DNA of 64,000 nt from JAOUEA01 sp040882605 (GTDB lineage Bacteria; Actinomycetota; UBA4738; HRBIN12), in NCBI GenBank assembly GCA_040882605.1, contig JBBEAY010000017.1, positions 62,001 to 126,000 on the forward strand, in the 5' to 3' direction. Positions 33,944 through 42,421 of the stretch are shown here, in pieces. Made by a program: the position numbers and the translations under genes. The notes below the pieces were generated by a model, which saw only the letters and a list, made by a program, of their open reading frames with translations, searched no databases and was not told where the DNA came from. The number at the start of each line of letters is the position of its first letter. The stretch's first letter is position 1.

Positions 33944-34436
33944 TCAGACTCCTCCGACCGTCTCCAAGCCGTACCGGTCGATATCCGCTTCCAGGTTGAG
34001 GGAGCGGAGCTGCGACTTTGCCGCCTCGGTTTCGTCGTCTTGGAGCTCGGCGGGCACGATCCAGCACACCTCGAACTCGAGGCCGTCGGGGGTCCTTCGC
34101 ATACAGCGCTTTCGTGGTGCCGTGGTCGGTGGCGCCGGTCAGCGCCCCCGCATCGGTGAGCCGTTGCCGGATCTCGCTGAGGTCGGCGAGCGTCTGCACC
34201 TCCCAGGCGATGTGGTACAGCCCCACGGTCGCTCGCCCGGCCGTCGAGTCGCCGGCCGCCTCGCCGATGCTGAAGATGCCGAGGTCGTGGTCGTTGGTCG
34301 AATCCGGCGCCTGCAGGAACTTCGCGCCCGGCATCTCATTGACCACCCTGAAGCCCAACACATCGCGATAGAACGCGAACGTCTTCTCCGCGTCTCGGAC
34401 GTACAGCACCGCGTGGTTCATGCGTTTGATCGCCAT
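33944..34436 (-). pseudogene. VOC/glyoxalase-fold protein with a single-base frameshift
   Basis: The N-terminal frame from ATG 34436 (MNHAVLYVRDAEKTFAFY; VGLYHIAWEVQTLADLSEI) is a vicinal-oxygen-chelate domain with metal-type His residues. After AKDP the frame is lost. In the adjoining frame the sequence continues GLEFEVCWIVPAEL, supplying the final metal Glu, and ends at 33944. The change coincides with a run of five G (34088-34092) where four would keep the frame, so either a homopolymer insertion or a sequencing error explains it. If intact it would be a 163-residue metalloenzyme of unknown substrate. Confidence 0.8.
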
Positions 34437-34558
34437 CTTGAGTCCACCTTCCCCTGGTCGGATCTCGTCGGATCCTCTTCGCCTGACCGATCGGCAGCTC
34501 CAGGTCGTATCGTCGCGGCAATGGATCTTGGCATGTCGACCGAAGGAGGAGCCGTTCG

Positions 34559-35008
34559 ATGACCACCGACCGTGATGAGCTGCTGCGACGCGAAGCCGAA
34601 GCATGGGCCGCGTTCCTCGATGCTGCTGATCGGGTGCCGACCGATCTACGGATGGTGCCCGAGGTCGTGCCGGGGTGGTCGGTCGTCGATCTCGCGTTCC
34701 ACAACGGCAAGTGGGCCGAGCTCGCCGGCTCGCATCTCGAGGAGATGGCCGCCGGAACGTTCGTCGGCGAGGAGCAGCCCGACGAGGTCTGGCAGGCGAT
34801 GAACGACGCATTTGCCGAGGAGTCCAAAGCGCTCTCGTGGGAGCAAGCCGTTGCCATCGCTGAGGCCGCGCGCATGAAGGCGCGCTCCGCACTCGAGGCG
34901 CTGACCGAGGTGGACGACGCGGCCGCGACGTGGTTCACCGACGAGACCTTCGACCACTATCCGGAGCACACCGAGGAGATCGCGAGGTTCGCCGAGGGCC
35001 GCGCGTAG
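34559..35008 (+). CDS. DinB/maleylpyruvate-isomerase-like four-helix protein
   Basis: The 149-residue protein resembles the DinB/mycothiol-dependent isomerase superfamily: an opening helix followed by VPGWSVVDLAFHNGKW (family usual: WSVKDVLAHLxxW). A metal His sits at about residue 48 and a further H near 137. Function is unknown; such proteins often use mycothiol or bacillithiol. GAAGGAGG precedes the ATG. It diverges from the frameshifted VOC gene. Confidence 0.7.
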   Translation: MTTDRDELLRREAEAWAAFLDAADRVPTDLRMVPEVVPGWSVVDLAFHNGKWAELAGSHLEEMAAGTFVGEEQPDEVWQAMNDAFAEESKALSWEQAVAIAEAARMKARSALEALTEVDDAAATWFTDETFDHYPEHTEEIARFAEGRA

Positions 35009-35032
35009 GGCGCGCGTAGGGGCGCGCCGCGC

Positions 35033-35515
35033 CTACGGGTCGAGGCGCATGAACCAGATGTGCGGTCCGCCGTCCGGCGCGTCGTCCTCATGCGCGATGT
35101 GGAAGCCGAACCGCTCGTAGTACGGCCCGTTCCGGGGCTTGCCGGTCTCGAGGAACGCCGGCACGCCATCGGTCACCGCTCGCTCGAGCCCCCATCGCAC
35201 CAACGCGGAGCCGATGCCCTGCGATCGGTGAGTTCGTTCGACCGCGATGGCATCGAGGAACCAGTGCGGTTCGTCGGGAAGCTGCTCCTCGATCCGATCC
35301 CACATGACGCCGTATCGCGCGCCGTGGTCGTCGGTGAGCGTCGTGAGCTATAGGCCCAAGTGAACATCGATCGCACCCGGTCTTCGATGTCGTCGACGCC
35401 CTCAGGCAGTGGCCACCGGATGATCGGGTCGTCGACGAACGCGCGCCAGCACGCCGGCGAGTGCGGGCATGCGTTGGTGGTCCGCATGAGTGATCTCGAA
35501 GTTGCCCTCAGTCAT
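35033..35515 (-). pseudogene. GNAT N-acetyltransferase with two frameshifts
   Basis: Three frames in order make one GNAT protein: MTEGNFEITHADHQRMPAL from 35515, then AFVDDPIIRWPLPEGVDDIE, then GVMWDRIEEQLPDEPHWFLD with the acetyl-CoA loop VERTHRSQGIGSALVRWG, ending at 35033. Frame changes lie near 35438-35446 and 35346-35352. The acetyl-CoA site is intact, but two separate lesions make a functional product unlikely unless they are assembly errors. The start overlaps the lrp stop by ATGA. Confidence 0.8.
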
Positions 35516-36015
35516 CGGCTCGGTGGCTCGCCGGCGCGGCCGAGGTCGGTATAGCGGAACGTGCCTTTCGCGATCCGCAGGCCGACGAACGAGTCGACCT
35601 CGATAACGCCGGGGACCGCTCGAACCTCGTCCTGCATCACACGCAGCAGATCGTCGCCGTCCTGCGCCACGATCTCGACGAGCACGTCGTAGTGCCCCGT
35701 GCACTCGATCACGTACACGGCCTCGGGGATACGGCACAGGCCGTCGATCGCCTTGCGTACCTCACTCCCGCCGAGGCGCACGCCGAGGTAGGCGAAGAGC
35801 AGGCCGAGCTCGTGCGGCTTCACGTCGGTCACGAACCGGATCGCGTCGATGCGTTGCAGGCGCGCGACCCGAGCGCGGATCGTAGCCTCGGCCACACCCA
35901 GCTCTCCCGCGACCGAGGTGAACGGGCGACGGCCGTCTTCCGCGAGGGTGTCGATGATGCGAAGGTCGAGGTCGTCGAAGCGCGGCGTCGGCATGGTGAT
36001 GCGATTCTCGCACAT
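35512..36015 (-). CDS. Lrp/AsnC-family transcriptional regulator
   Basis: The 167-residue protein has an N-terminal helix-turn-helix (LDLRIIDTLAEDGRRPF; GVAEATIRARVARL) and a C-terminal ligand-binding RAM domain (about 80-155). Start may be ATG 36015 or 35994. It diverges from the Rieske oxygenase gene across 127 bp and is the obvious candidate to regulate it. Amino-acid-type effectors are usual in this family. Confidence 0.92.
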   Translation of the reverse strand: MCENRITMPTPRFDDLDLRIIDTLAEDGRRPFTSVAGELGVAEATIRARVARLQRIDAIRFVTDVKPHELGLLFAYLGVRLGGSEVRKAIDGLCRIPEAVYVIECTGHYDVLVEIVAQDGDDLLRVMQDEVRAVPGVIEVDSFVGLRIAKGTFRYTDLGRAGEPPSR

Positions 36016-36142
36016 GGTTATCGCCTGGGGTGCGATTTCCGCATGGAAGCCCGCGGTTCTGAGCTATCTGTGGTGCTCTTGGCACGTTATGCTTGACGGT
36101 ATCCGCGTCACTGACCGCGTTCCATTTGGAGGTCCACCCGTC
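36016..36142. promoter_or_regulatory. Divergent lrp/Rieske oxygenase control region
   Basis: The region carries a TATGCT -10-like box (36088-36093) on the plus strand about 50 bp before the oxygenase ATG, and GGAGG at 36129-36133 as its ribosome site. No clean Lrp palindrome was identified. Confidence 0.35.
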
Positions 36143-37309
36143 ATGGCCAAGACCGAGCAGGAGATCAAGATCCGCAACGACGAGGTCGAGTGGGAGCCTC
36201 GCCCGACGCTCGGCAGCGACGACTACTCGAGCCCCGAGGTGTGGGAGCAAGAGCGCGAGCGCATCTGGTTCGGCGAGTGGATCTGCGCCGGTCGCGCCGA
36301 AGAGATTCCGAACACCGGCGACCACATCGTTCGCGATATCGCGGGCGAGTCGATCTTCATCGTCCGAAATGACGCCGGCGAGCTGCGGGGGTTCTACAAC
36401 GTCTGCGCTCACCGCGGCACGAAGTTCCTCGACGACACCGAGGGCACTCAGAACGTGCGCAAGGCGTTCGTCTGCCCGTACCACGCGTGGGCGTACGACC
36501 TCAACGGGCAGCTGATCGGCTCGCCCAATGTGCGGGAAGACGAACACTTCGATCGCTCGGACCACCCGCTCTACGACATCGCTGTCGACACCTACGCCGG
36601 GTTCCTGTTCGTGAACATGACGACGGGCGGACCTAGGGAGACGTTGCTCGAATCGTTGAACGACGGCGCCGAGACCATCACGGCGTTCGAGCGCTTCAAG
36701 ATGCATGAGCTCCGCATCGGCGTGCGTCTCACCTACGAGGTGAAGGCGAACTGGAAGATCATCGTCGAGAACTACAACGAGTGCTTGCACTGTCCGCAGG
36801 TGCACCCCGATCTGGTGCAGGTGATCCCGCTCTTCCGGTTCGGCGAGGTATGGGACGAGGAGATCCCCGACGACGGCAACCGCATGATGGCGGGGGCGAC
36901 GTCGTTCACGAAGACCGGGCAGAGCGAGCTGCCGAGGTTCCCCGATCTCGAGCCCGATGACCACGAGATGTACTACGGCACGTACCAGTTCCCGAACCTG
37001 CTGCTGAACCTACACCCGGACTGTGCGATGTATTACATCGGTTACCCCAAGGGTCCGAACCACACCACGGTCGTGAGCGAGTTCATGTTCCGCCCCGAGA
37101 CGATCGCCGACCCCGAGCTGTTCAGGCCCGAGGCCACGGTCGAGTTCTGGGATCAGATCTCGAAGCAGGACTGGGAAATCTGCGAGCGCGCGCAGACGGG
37201 CGTGTCATCTCGGGCATTCACCCGAGGCGTCTATCCGCGTCAGGACCGGTTCCTCTACTGGTTCAATGAGGAATGGCGCCGTGCGATGGGCCGCCAGGTA
37301 CTGGGCTGA
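36143..37309 (+). CDS. Rieske non-heme iron oxygenase, glycine-betaine/choline monooxygenase-like
   Basis: The 388-residue ring-hydroxylating-type alpha subunit has the Rieske 2Fe-2S motif C88-x-H90...C111-x2-H114 (NVCAHRGTKF; CPYHAWAYDL). The mononuclear iron site is ENYNECLHCPQVH with H216 and H221. Its NYNECLHC pattern and length resemble GbcA and related betaine demethylases, which oxidise glycine betaine to dimethylglycine plus formaldehyde. No reductase partner gene is adjacent. With the dehydrogenase at 38308 it could start an oxidative betaine route parallel to the MttB operon. The substrate is inferred. Confidence 0.85.
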   Translation: MAKTEQEIKIRNDEVEWEPRPTLGSDDYSSPEVWEQERERIWFGEWICAGRAEEIPNTGDHIVRDIAGESIFIVRNDAGELRGFYNVCAHRGTKFLDDTEGTQNVRKAFVCPYHAWAYDLNGQLIGSPNVREDEHFDRSDHPLYDIAVDTYAGFLFVNMTTGGPRETLLESLNDGAETITAFERFKMHELRIGVRLTYEVKANWKIIVENYNECLHCPQVHPDLVQVIPLFRFGEVWDEEIPDDGNRMMAGATSFTKTGQSELPRFPDLEPDDHEMYYGTYQFPNLLLNLHPDCAMYYIGYPKGPNHTTVVSEFMFRPETIADPELFRPEATVEFWDQISKQDWEICERAQTGVSSRAFTRGVYPRQDRFLYWFNEEWRRAMGRQVLG

Positions 37310-37319
37310 GCGAGTCGTG

Positions 37320-38219
37320 TCAGTTGCGGCGGCCTATGCCGAGGAACATGCCGGCGGCGAGCGCGGTCAGCACGGCCGCGGCGACCAATAGCGGCGTCGC
37401 CGAGCTGCCGACCGCGAGCTCCGACGAGAGGCGGGCGCCCAGCCTGTCGTAGACCTGGCTGAGCTCGCCGGCGCTTGCGGCCGTCGAGAGCGCGCCGCCA
37501 GAATCGGTCGCGATCGACTGCAGGAGCGTGGTGTCGCCGCCTTCCTTGTCTGTATCGCCCACGATCGCCACCGTGAACACGGGCACGGCCATCTCGCGGG
37601 CGCGGGCCGCGGCGTCGTCGGGGGCCACGACGCTGCCGGTGTCTGCGCCGTCGGACAGCAGCACGACGGCTGCGGGCAGGTCGGCATCGGTCGTGCGCTC
37701 GGCCGCGACCATGTCGAGCGCCTCGGCGAGCCCGTCGCCTATCACCGTGCCGTGGCTCGCCGTGAGGCCATCGATCGTGTCGGCGGCGGCCGCGCGATCC
37801 TCACCCGGTTGCACCGCCGTGGCGGCCGCGCCGGCGAACGTGACGACGCCCACCCGGAAGCCTGCCGGCACTTCCGCGAGGAACGACGTGGCGGCAGCCT
37901 TGGCCGCGGTGAACCGATCGGGTACCACGTCGGTTGCGAGCATCGAGTCGGAGACGTCGATCGCCAGAACGACGGTGGCGGTCGCCTCACCTCTGTCGAG
38001 GCGGACCTGGGCGAACAGCAACATGAGGCACGTCGAGGCGCCGAAGAGCAGCACGTAGGGAGCCGTCTTGCGTATCGCGCCAGCGAGATCGACCGACATC
38101 GCGGCGTTTCCGTAACGTCGGCGGAGTAGCTGGCGACGCACGACGTTCCGAGCGAGCGCGACGGCCGCGACTCCGGCCCACAGGGCCAGCCACGCCGTGA
38201 ACAGCAACTCGATCCTCAT
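37320..38219 (-). CDS. VWA-domain membrane protein, BatA/BatB-like
   Basis: The 299-residue protein has N-terminal hydrophobic helices (about 5-23 and 52-70), a von Willebrand A domain with an intact MIDAS start DVSDSM (D88, S90, S92) and VVLLSDGAD, and a C-terminal helix (about 275-293). BatA/B proteins usually sit with MoxR ATPases; none is present here, so its partner is unknown. It ends 10 bp from the convergent Rieske gene. Confidence 0.88.
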   Translation of the reverse strand: MRIELLFTAWLALWAGVAAVALARNVVRRQLLRRRYGNAAMSVDLAGAIRKTAPYVLLFGASTCLMLLFAQVRLDRGEATATVVLAIDVSDSMLATDVVPDRFTAAKAAATSFLAEVPAGFRVGVVTFAGAAATAVQPGEDRAAAADTIDGLTASHGTVIGDGLAEALDMVAAERTTDADLPAAVVLLSDGADTGSVVAPDDAAARAREMAVPVFTVAIVGDTDKEGGDTTLLQSIATDSGGALSTAASAGELSQVYDRLGARLSSELAVGSSATPLLVAAAVLTALAAGMFLGIGRRN

Positions 38220-38294
38220 GCACGGTGCATCGGTCTGCGAAGTGCAGTCCTCAAGCGATCGGACGGCGCGCCGCGGGGCCGAGTACGAGCGGCG

Positions 38295-38300
38295 TATCCT
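38295..38300 (+). promoter_or_regulatory. Putative -10 box of leaderless promoter for the second FAD/GcvT dehydrogenase
   Basis: TATCCT lies 7 nt before the ATG at 38308; no ribosome site intervenes. Confidence 0.4.
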
Positions 38301-38307
38301 TCGGCGC

Positions 38308-40776
38308 ATGACGATCCCGGAGCACCTCGCCAACCGCGACCTCGACGCTTCGGTGGTGGTGGCGGCGTCTGACCTTCCCGAACGAGCACGCGTTGTCATC
38401 GTGGGGGGCGGCATCATCGGCGCGTCGATCGCCTACCACCTCACCCGTGAGGGCGAATCCGACGTGGTGCTGCTGGAGCGCGGTCGCCTCACGAACGGCA
38501 CGACCTGGCACGCCGCGGGCCTCGTGTCGCAGGTGCGTGGCACGCATGCGCTCACGGCGCTCTCGCGCATCAACGCGGAGACCTACGAGCGGCTGCCCGT
38601 GGAGACCGGCGTCGAGACCGGCCTGCGCCGCAACGGCGCTCTCACGGTCGCGCGCACCGAGGCGCGCATGCAGGAAAGCCTCTACGGGGTTGCGATGGCG
38701 CGCGATGCAGGCATCGACGTCGAGGTGCTCGAAGCCGCGCAGGTGAAGGATCTCTGGCCCTCGGCGGTCGTCGATGACCTCGTGGGGGCGGTGCTGTTCC
38801 CGACCGACGGCACGGTGAACCCAGGCGACGCCGCGCTTGCATTCGCCAAGGGGGCGGCGGACCGAGGAGCTCGGTACGTGCCCGAGACCGAGGTGACGGG
38901 GTTCCTGTTCGACGCCGCTGGGCGCGTCACGGGGCTCGACACGTCGCGGGGCTCGATCGAGGCCGAGACGGTCGTGCTCGCCGCAGGCCTGTGGACGAGC
39001 GAGCTCGCGCGCAAGGCGGGCGCGAGCGTGGCGCTCTACCCGGCCGAGCACGTCTGGGTCATGACCGAGGAAGCTCAGGGCGCACGAGAGGACGCGCCCT
39101 TCCTACGAGACCTGGACGCGTACCTGTACATCAGGCACTACCGCGGCCGCTACCTGATCGGCGCGTTCGAGCCGAACGGCAGGCCGAAGCGCCCCGGTGA
39201 GATCTCGACCGACGGGTTCGCCGAATTCGGTCCGGACTGGGATCACTTCGCCCCGGTGCTACAGGGCGCTCGCGAGCGTGTACCCGAGATCGAGACGATC
39301 GGCTTCTCGCACTACCTGCGCGCGCCTGAGAGCTTCACACCCGACTCGAACTTCCAGCTGGGGTTTGTGCCGGAGGTGCCGGGATTGTTCGTGGCCGCTG
39401 GGTTCAACTCGCAGGGGATCATCTTCGGGCCGGGCGCGGGCATGGCCGCGGCGCAGTGGATCGTCGCCGGCCACCCGACGATGGATCTCGTCGAGGTCGA
39501 CGTGGCGCGCATGGGCCGCTGGGCGAACCAGCGCGCCTGGTTGCACGAGCGCACCGTCGAGTCGCTCGGCGGCCTGTACGAGATGCACTGGCCCTCGAAG
39601 CAACCGCGGACGGCTCGCGGGGTGCGTCGGGCCCCGCTGTACGGGGCGTTGCGGGAGAGCGGCGCCGCGTTCGGCCAGGCTGCCGGGTGGGAACGGGCGA
39701 ACTGGTTCGAGCCGGGGGTCGTCGAGCCGCCGGTCGAGTACTCCTTCGAGTCGCCGTCGTGGTTCCCGGCCGTGCGCGACGAGGTGCGCGCGACCCGAGA
39801 GGGCGTCGCGTTGTACGACCTGTCGACCTACTCGAAGTTCTTGGTGCAGGGGCCGGGCGCGCTTGAGGGATTGCAACGTCTCGCAACGTCGGACATCGAC
39901 GTGCCGACCGGCCGCATCGCGTACACGCTGCTCTGCAACGAGCGCGGCGGCATAGAGATGGACCCGACCGTGACGCGCCTCGGCGAAGACCGATTCCTCG
40001 TGCTCGCGCCGACGCTCGCGCAGCGTCACACGGAGATGCTGCTGCGCGCCGGGCTCCCCGCCGACGCCACGGTCACCGACGTCACGAGTGGATGGGCGAC
40101 CTTGCACCTGGCGGGCCCGTCTTCGCGTGAGCTGCTGGCTCGGCTGACAGACGAGGACCTCTCGAACGACGCGTGGCCGTTCTTGACGGCGCGTGAGATC
40201 GACGCCGCGCGCGCTCGCGCATGGGCGTTCCGCGTGTCGTTCACGGGCGAGCTCGGCTGGGAGCTGAGCGTGCCAACCGAGTTCGCGGCCGACCTGTACG
40301 AGCGCATCGTGGAAGCGGGTGTCTCGCTCGGGCTGCGGCAAGCGGGCGCGTTCGCGTTCGACGCGGCGAGGGTAGAGCGCGGGTTCCGGTCATGGGGTCA
40401 CGACATCGGACCGGTCGACGACCCCTTCGCGGCCGGGCTCGGCTTTGCGGTCTCGCGGAAGAAGGCTACTGACTTCGTCGGTCGCTCGGAGCTCGAGGCG
40501 CTGCGAGATGGGCCGCGTGAGCGGCGGTTGGTCTCGCTGCACGCGCCCGACGCCGTGCTGTGGCACGGAGAATCGGTAGTGCGCGGCGAAGAGCGCATGG
40601 GCCACGTGACGAGCGCCGGCATCGCTCCGACGCTCGGTGGATCGGCGGGGCTGGCATGGATCCATGGGGAGCCAGAGGGCGATGGCTGGGGGGTCGAGAT
40701 CCGAGGCGAGGTCGTGCCGGCCGTCGTGCAGGCCGACCCGTTCTACGACCCGCGCGGGAAGCGCTTGCGCGGATAG
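38308..40776 (+). CDS. Dimethylglycine/sarcosine dehydrogenase-like FAD/GcvT fusion, copy 2
   Basis: The 822-residue protein has an FAD-binding DAO domain (VVIVGGGIIGASIAYHL, about 29-45), the covalent-FAD motif NGTTWHAAGL with H68, an FAO_M segment (about 375-430) and a C-terminal GcvT domain (about 440-815). It is closer to classical DMGDH than the protein at 2191, which has STSHAPG. It would oxidise an N-methylglycine and hand the carbon to THF. It diverges from the VWA gene and follows the betaine-type oxygenase locus, fitting a betaine to dimethylglycine to sarcosine route. Confidence 0.9.
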   Translation: MTIPEHLANRDLDASVVVAASDLPERARVVIVGGGIIGASIAYHLTREGESDVVLLERGRLTNGTTWHAAGLVSQVRGTHALTALSRINAETYERLPVETGVETGLRRNGALTVARTEARMQESLYGVAMARDAGIDVEVLEAAQVKDLWPSAVVDDLVGAVLFPTDGTVNPGDAALAFAKGAADRGARYVPETEVTGFLFDAAGRVTGLDTSRGSIEAETVVLAAGLWTSELARKAGASVALYPAEHVWVMTEEAQGAREDAPFLRDLDAYLYIRHYRGRYLIGAFEPNGRPKRPGEISTDGFAEFGPDWDHFAPVLQGARERVPEIETIGFSHYLRAPESFTPDSNFQLGFVPEVPGLFVAAGFNSQGIIFGPGAGMAAAQWIVAGHPTMDLVEVDVARMGRWANQRAWLHERTVESLGGLYEMHWPSKQPRTARGVRRAPLYGALRESGAAFGQAAGWERANWFEPGVVEPPVEYSFESPSWFPAVRDEVRATREGVALYDLSTYSKFLVQGPGALEGLQRLATSDIDVPTGRIAYTLLCNERGGIEMDPTVTRLGEDRFLVLAPTLAQRHTEMLLRAGLPADATVTDVTSGWATLHLAGPSSRELLARLTDEDLSNDAWPFLTAREIDAARARAWAFRVSFTGELGWELSVPTEFAADLYERIVEAGVSLGLRQAGAFAFDAARVERGFRSWGHDIGPVDDPFAAGLGFAVSRKKATDFVGRSELEALRDGPRERRLVSLHAPDAVLWHGESVVRGEERMGHVTSAGIAPTLGGSAGLAWIHGEPEGDGWGVEIRGEVVPAVVQADPFYDPRGKRLRG

Positions 40777-40812
40777 CGCCGGAGCAGCTCGCTCATCGAG
40801 CGATATCGACAA

Positions 40813-40870
40813 CGGTATCGAACGGCGTCCTGGCTCGCTCGACCCTGATCTGATACCGCTTTCGGTATCA
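40813..40870. repeat. CGGTATC half-sites with a perfect hairpin after the dehydrogenase gene
   Basis: CGGTATCG at 40813-40820 precedes the perfect inverted repeat TGATACCG-CTTT-CGGTATCA (40851-40858 and 40863-40870). The hairpin could end the transcript of the upstream dehydrogenase, or the three half-sites could bind a regulator. No T-run follows. Confidence 0.4.
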
Positions 40871-40927
40871 CGGGGCATGAACCAGCTCGCACAAGCAACG
40901 AAGCGAGCGTCAAGATGCATGCATGCT

Positions 40928-41213
40928 CATGAATTGGACCTTCCTGGGCGCGCCGGCGGACTCGGTCCTCAGGGGTGATGGCGCCGAGCGCTCGCCCGAC
41001 CCGGTTGCGAGAGTTCGGTCTGCCGTCGCGCCTCGGCGGTGTTGACGCGGGGAACCTGCCCGTACGTGTACGTGGGAACGACCGCGACCCCGTCACCGGC
41101 ATTATCGACAGCTATCAGGTGATCGCGAACGCCTTGGTCGTACGTGAGGCCGTAAGGGAGCGCGTCGTGGCCGGTGAGCGAGTCTTCCTCGCCGGAGGGT
41201 GCTGCGCGAATGG
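40928..41213 (+). pseudogene. Arginase/agmatinase-family (ureohydrolase) N-terminal remnant
   Basis: From ATG 40928 the frame reads NWTFLGAPADSVLRGDG, then a frameshift near 40995-41010 leads into REFGLPSRLGGVDAGNLPV, and on to AVRERVVAGERVFLAGGCC, which matches the first third of ureohydrolases up to the first metal-binding region. All later metal-binding segments are missing; the remnant runs directly into another decayed gene on the opposite strand. Confidence 0.6.
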
Positions 41214-41455
41214 CGAGGGATCACCGTGGCCGTTCGTGCGGGTCATCGTGCATGTCGCGATGTGGAACTCGAAAAGCTGTTGATCGTCGAGCTCGGCCGG
41301 AGTCAGGCTCAGCGGGCATCGGATGTACGCGTGGCCCTCCGTCACGCCTGACCGTCGCGAGGAACGCGAGCCCGACGCCGAACTCGTAGAGCAGCTCCCG
41401 GCCCGCCTCCGCGAGGTCGGAGCGCACCGATCGGAGTTTCTTCCACGTGGCGGTC
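41213..41455 (-). pseudogene. PPOX-type flavin-binding protein remnant with internal deletion
   Basis: On the minus strand ATWKKLRSVRSDLAEAGREL and LLYEFGVGLAFLATVRRDGG match the N-terminus of pyridoxamine-5'-phosphate-oxidase-like proteins. After RVHPM the sequence jumps frame straight to LTPAELDDQQLFEFHIATC and MTRTNGHGDPSP, which is the C-terminus of the same family. Roughly a hundred central residues are missing. It abuts the ureohydrolase remnant. Confidence 0.6.
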
Positions 41456-41491
41456 GGTTGGCGAGCGTCAGCGGGCGAGGGGTCGCATCCA

Positions 41492-42421
41492 TTACGGCAC
41501 GGCTGCATCGATCACGCCACGGGTAGGCATGCCTTCGCGAGCGCCGCCGACGCCGACCGAGATCGCGGCAGCCGTGACCGCGCGGCGGAGCGCCTCGGCG
41601 AGGGTGAGCCCCTCGAGCACTCCGGCTGCGAGCACGCCGTTCAGGGTGTCGCCGGCACCGGTGGCGTCGATCGCCCGTGTCTTCGGGGCCAGCACCTTCG
41701 TCTCGCCGTCGGGACCGATCGCCAGCGCGCCTTTGTCACCGAGGGTGACCACGACAGACAGTCCCGGGTAACCGGCGGTCAGGCGTTTCGCGCCGCCGCG
41801 TGGTTCCTCGGCTTGAGCGGCGAGGATGGCGAGCTCGCCTGCGTTCGGCGTCACCACGGCAGTGAACGGAAGCAGGTCGTGAGCCTCGGCGCGTGCGGGC
41901 GCGGGGTTGAGCACGAACGGCAGGCCTCGATCGTGGCTCCATCGGGCGGCGGCCTCGACCGCGTCGAGCGGCACCTCGAGGCTCGCGAGCACGGCGCCCA
42001 CCGATGGCCCGATCGCATCGAGCGCCTCGATGACCACCGCCGGAGTCAGGCTCGCATTCGCTCCCGGCACCACCGTGATCTGGTTCTCAGCGCGAGCGTC
42101 GACCGTGATCAGAGCGACACCGGTGGCAGCGGAGCGGTCGATGAGCAGGTGCGTGACGTCGACCCCCTCGAGCTCGAGTAGCTCTCGCGCTGGTTCGCCG
42201 TACGCATCGGCGCCGACCGCTCCGATCATCGCGACTCGGCCGTTCGTGCCGAGCGCGCGCGCCGCAGCGACGGCCTGGTTCCCACCCTTGCCGCCTTGAT
42301 GCTGGGAGAACTTGCCACCCACCACCGTCTCGCCGGCCGCGGGAAGCCGCGCTCCGCGCACGACGAGGTCCACGTTGATCGCGCCGATCACGGCGAGCGT
42401 GTCGCCGGCCGCTCTGCTCAC
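41492..42421 (-). CDS. rbsK: Ribokinase (PfkB family)
   Basis: The 309-residue sugar kinase has IGAINVDLVVRGARLP at the start, the first PfkB signature GGKGGNQAVAAARALG, and the second signature DATGAGDTLNG with the catalytic Asp. It phosphorylates ribose released by the nucleoside hydrolase encoded just upstream; the GTG start overlaps that gene's stop. The pair forms a nucleoside salvage operon. Confidence 0.93.
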   Translation of the reverse strand: MSRAAGDTLAVIGAINVDLVVRGARLPAAGETVVGGKFSQHQGGKGGNQAVAAARALGTNGRVAMIGAVGADAYGEPARELLELEGVDVTHLLIDRSAATGVALITVDARAENQITVVPGANASLTPAVVIEALDAIGPSVGAVLASLEVPLDAVEAAARWSHDRGLPFVLNPAPARAEAHDLLPFTAVVTPNAGELAILAAQAEEPRGGAKRLTAGYPGLSVVVTLGDKGALAIGPDGETKVLAPKTRAIDATGAGDTLNGVLAAGVLEGLTLAEALRRAVTAAAISVGVGGAREGMPTRGVIDAAVP

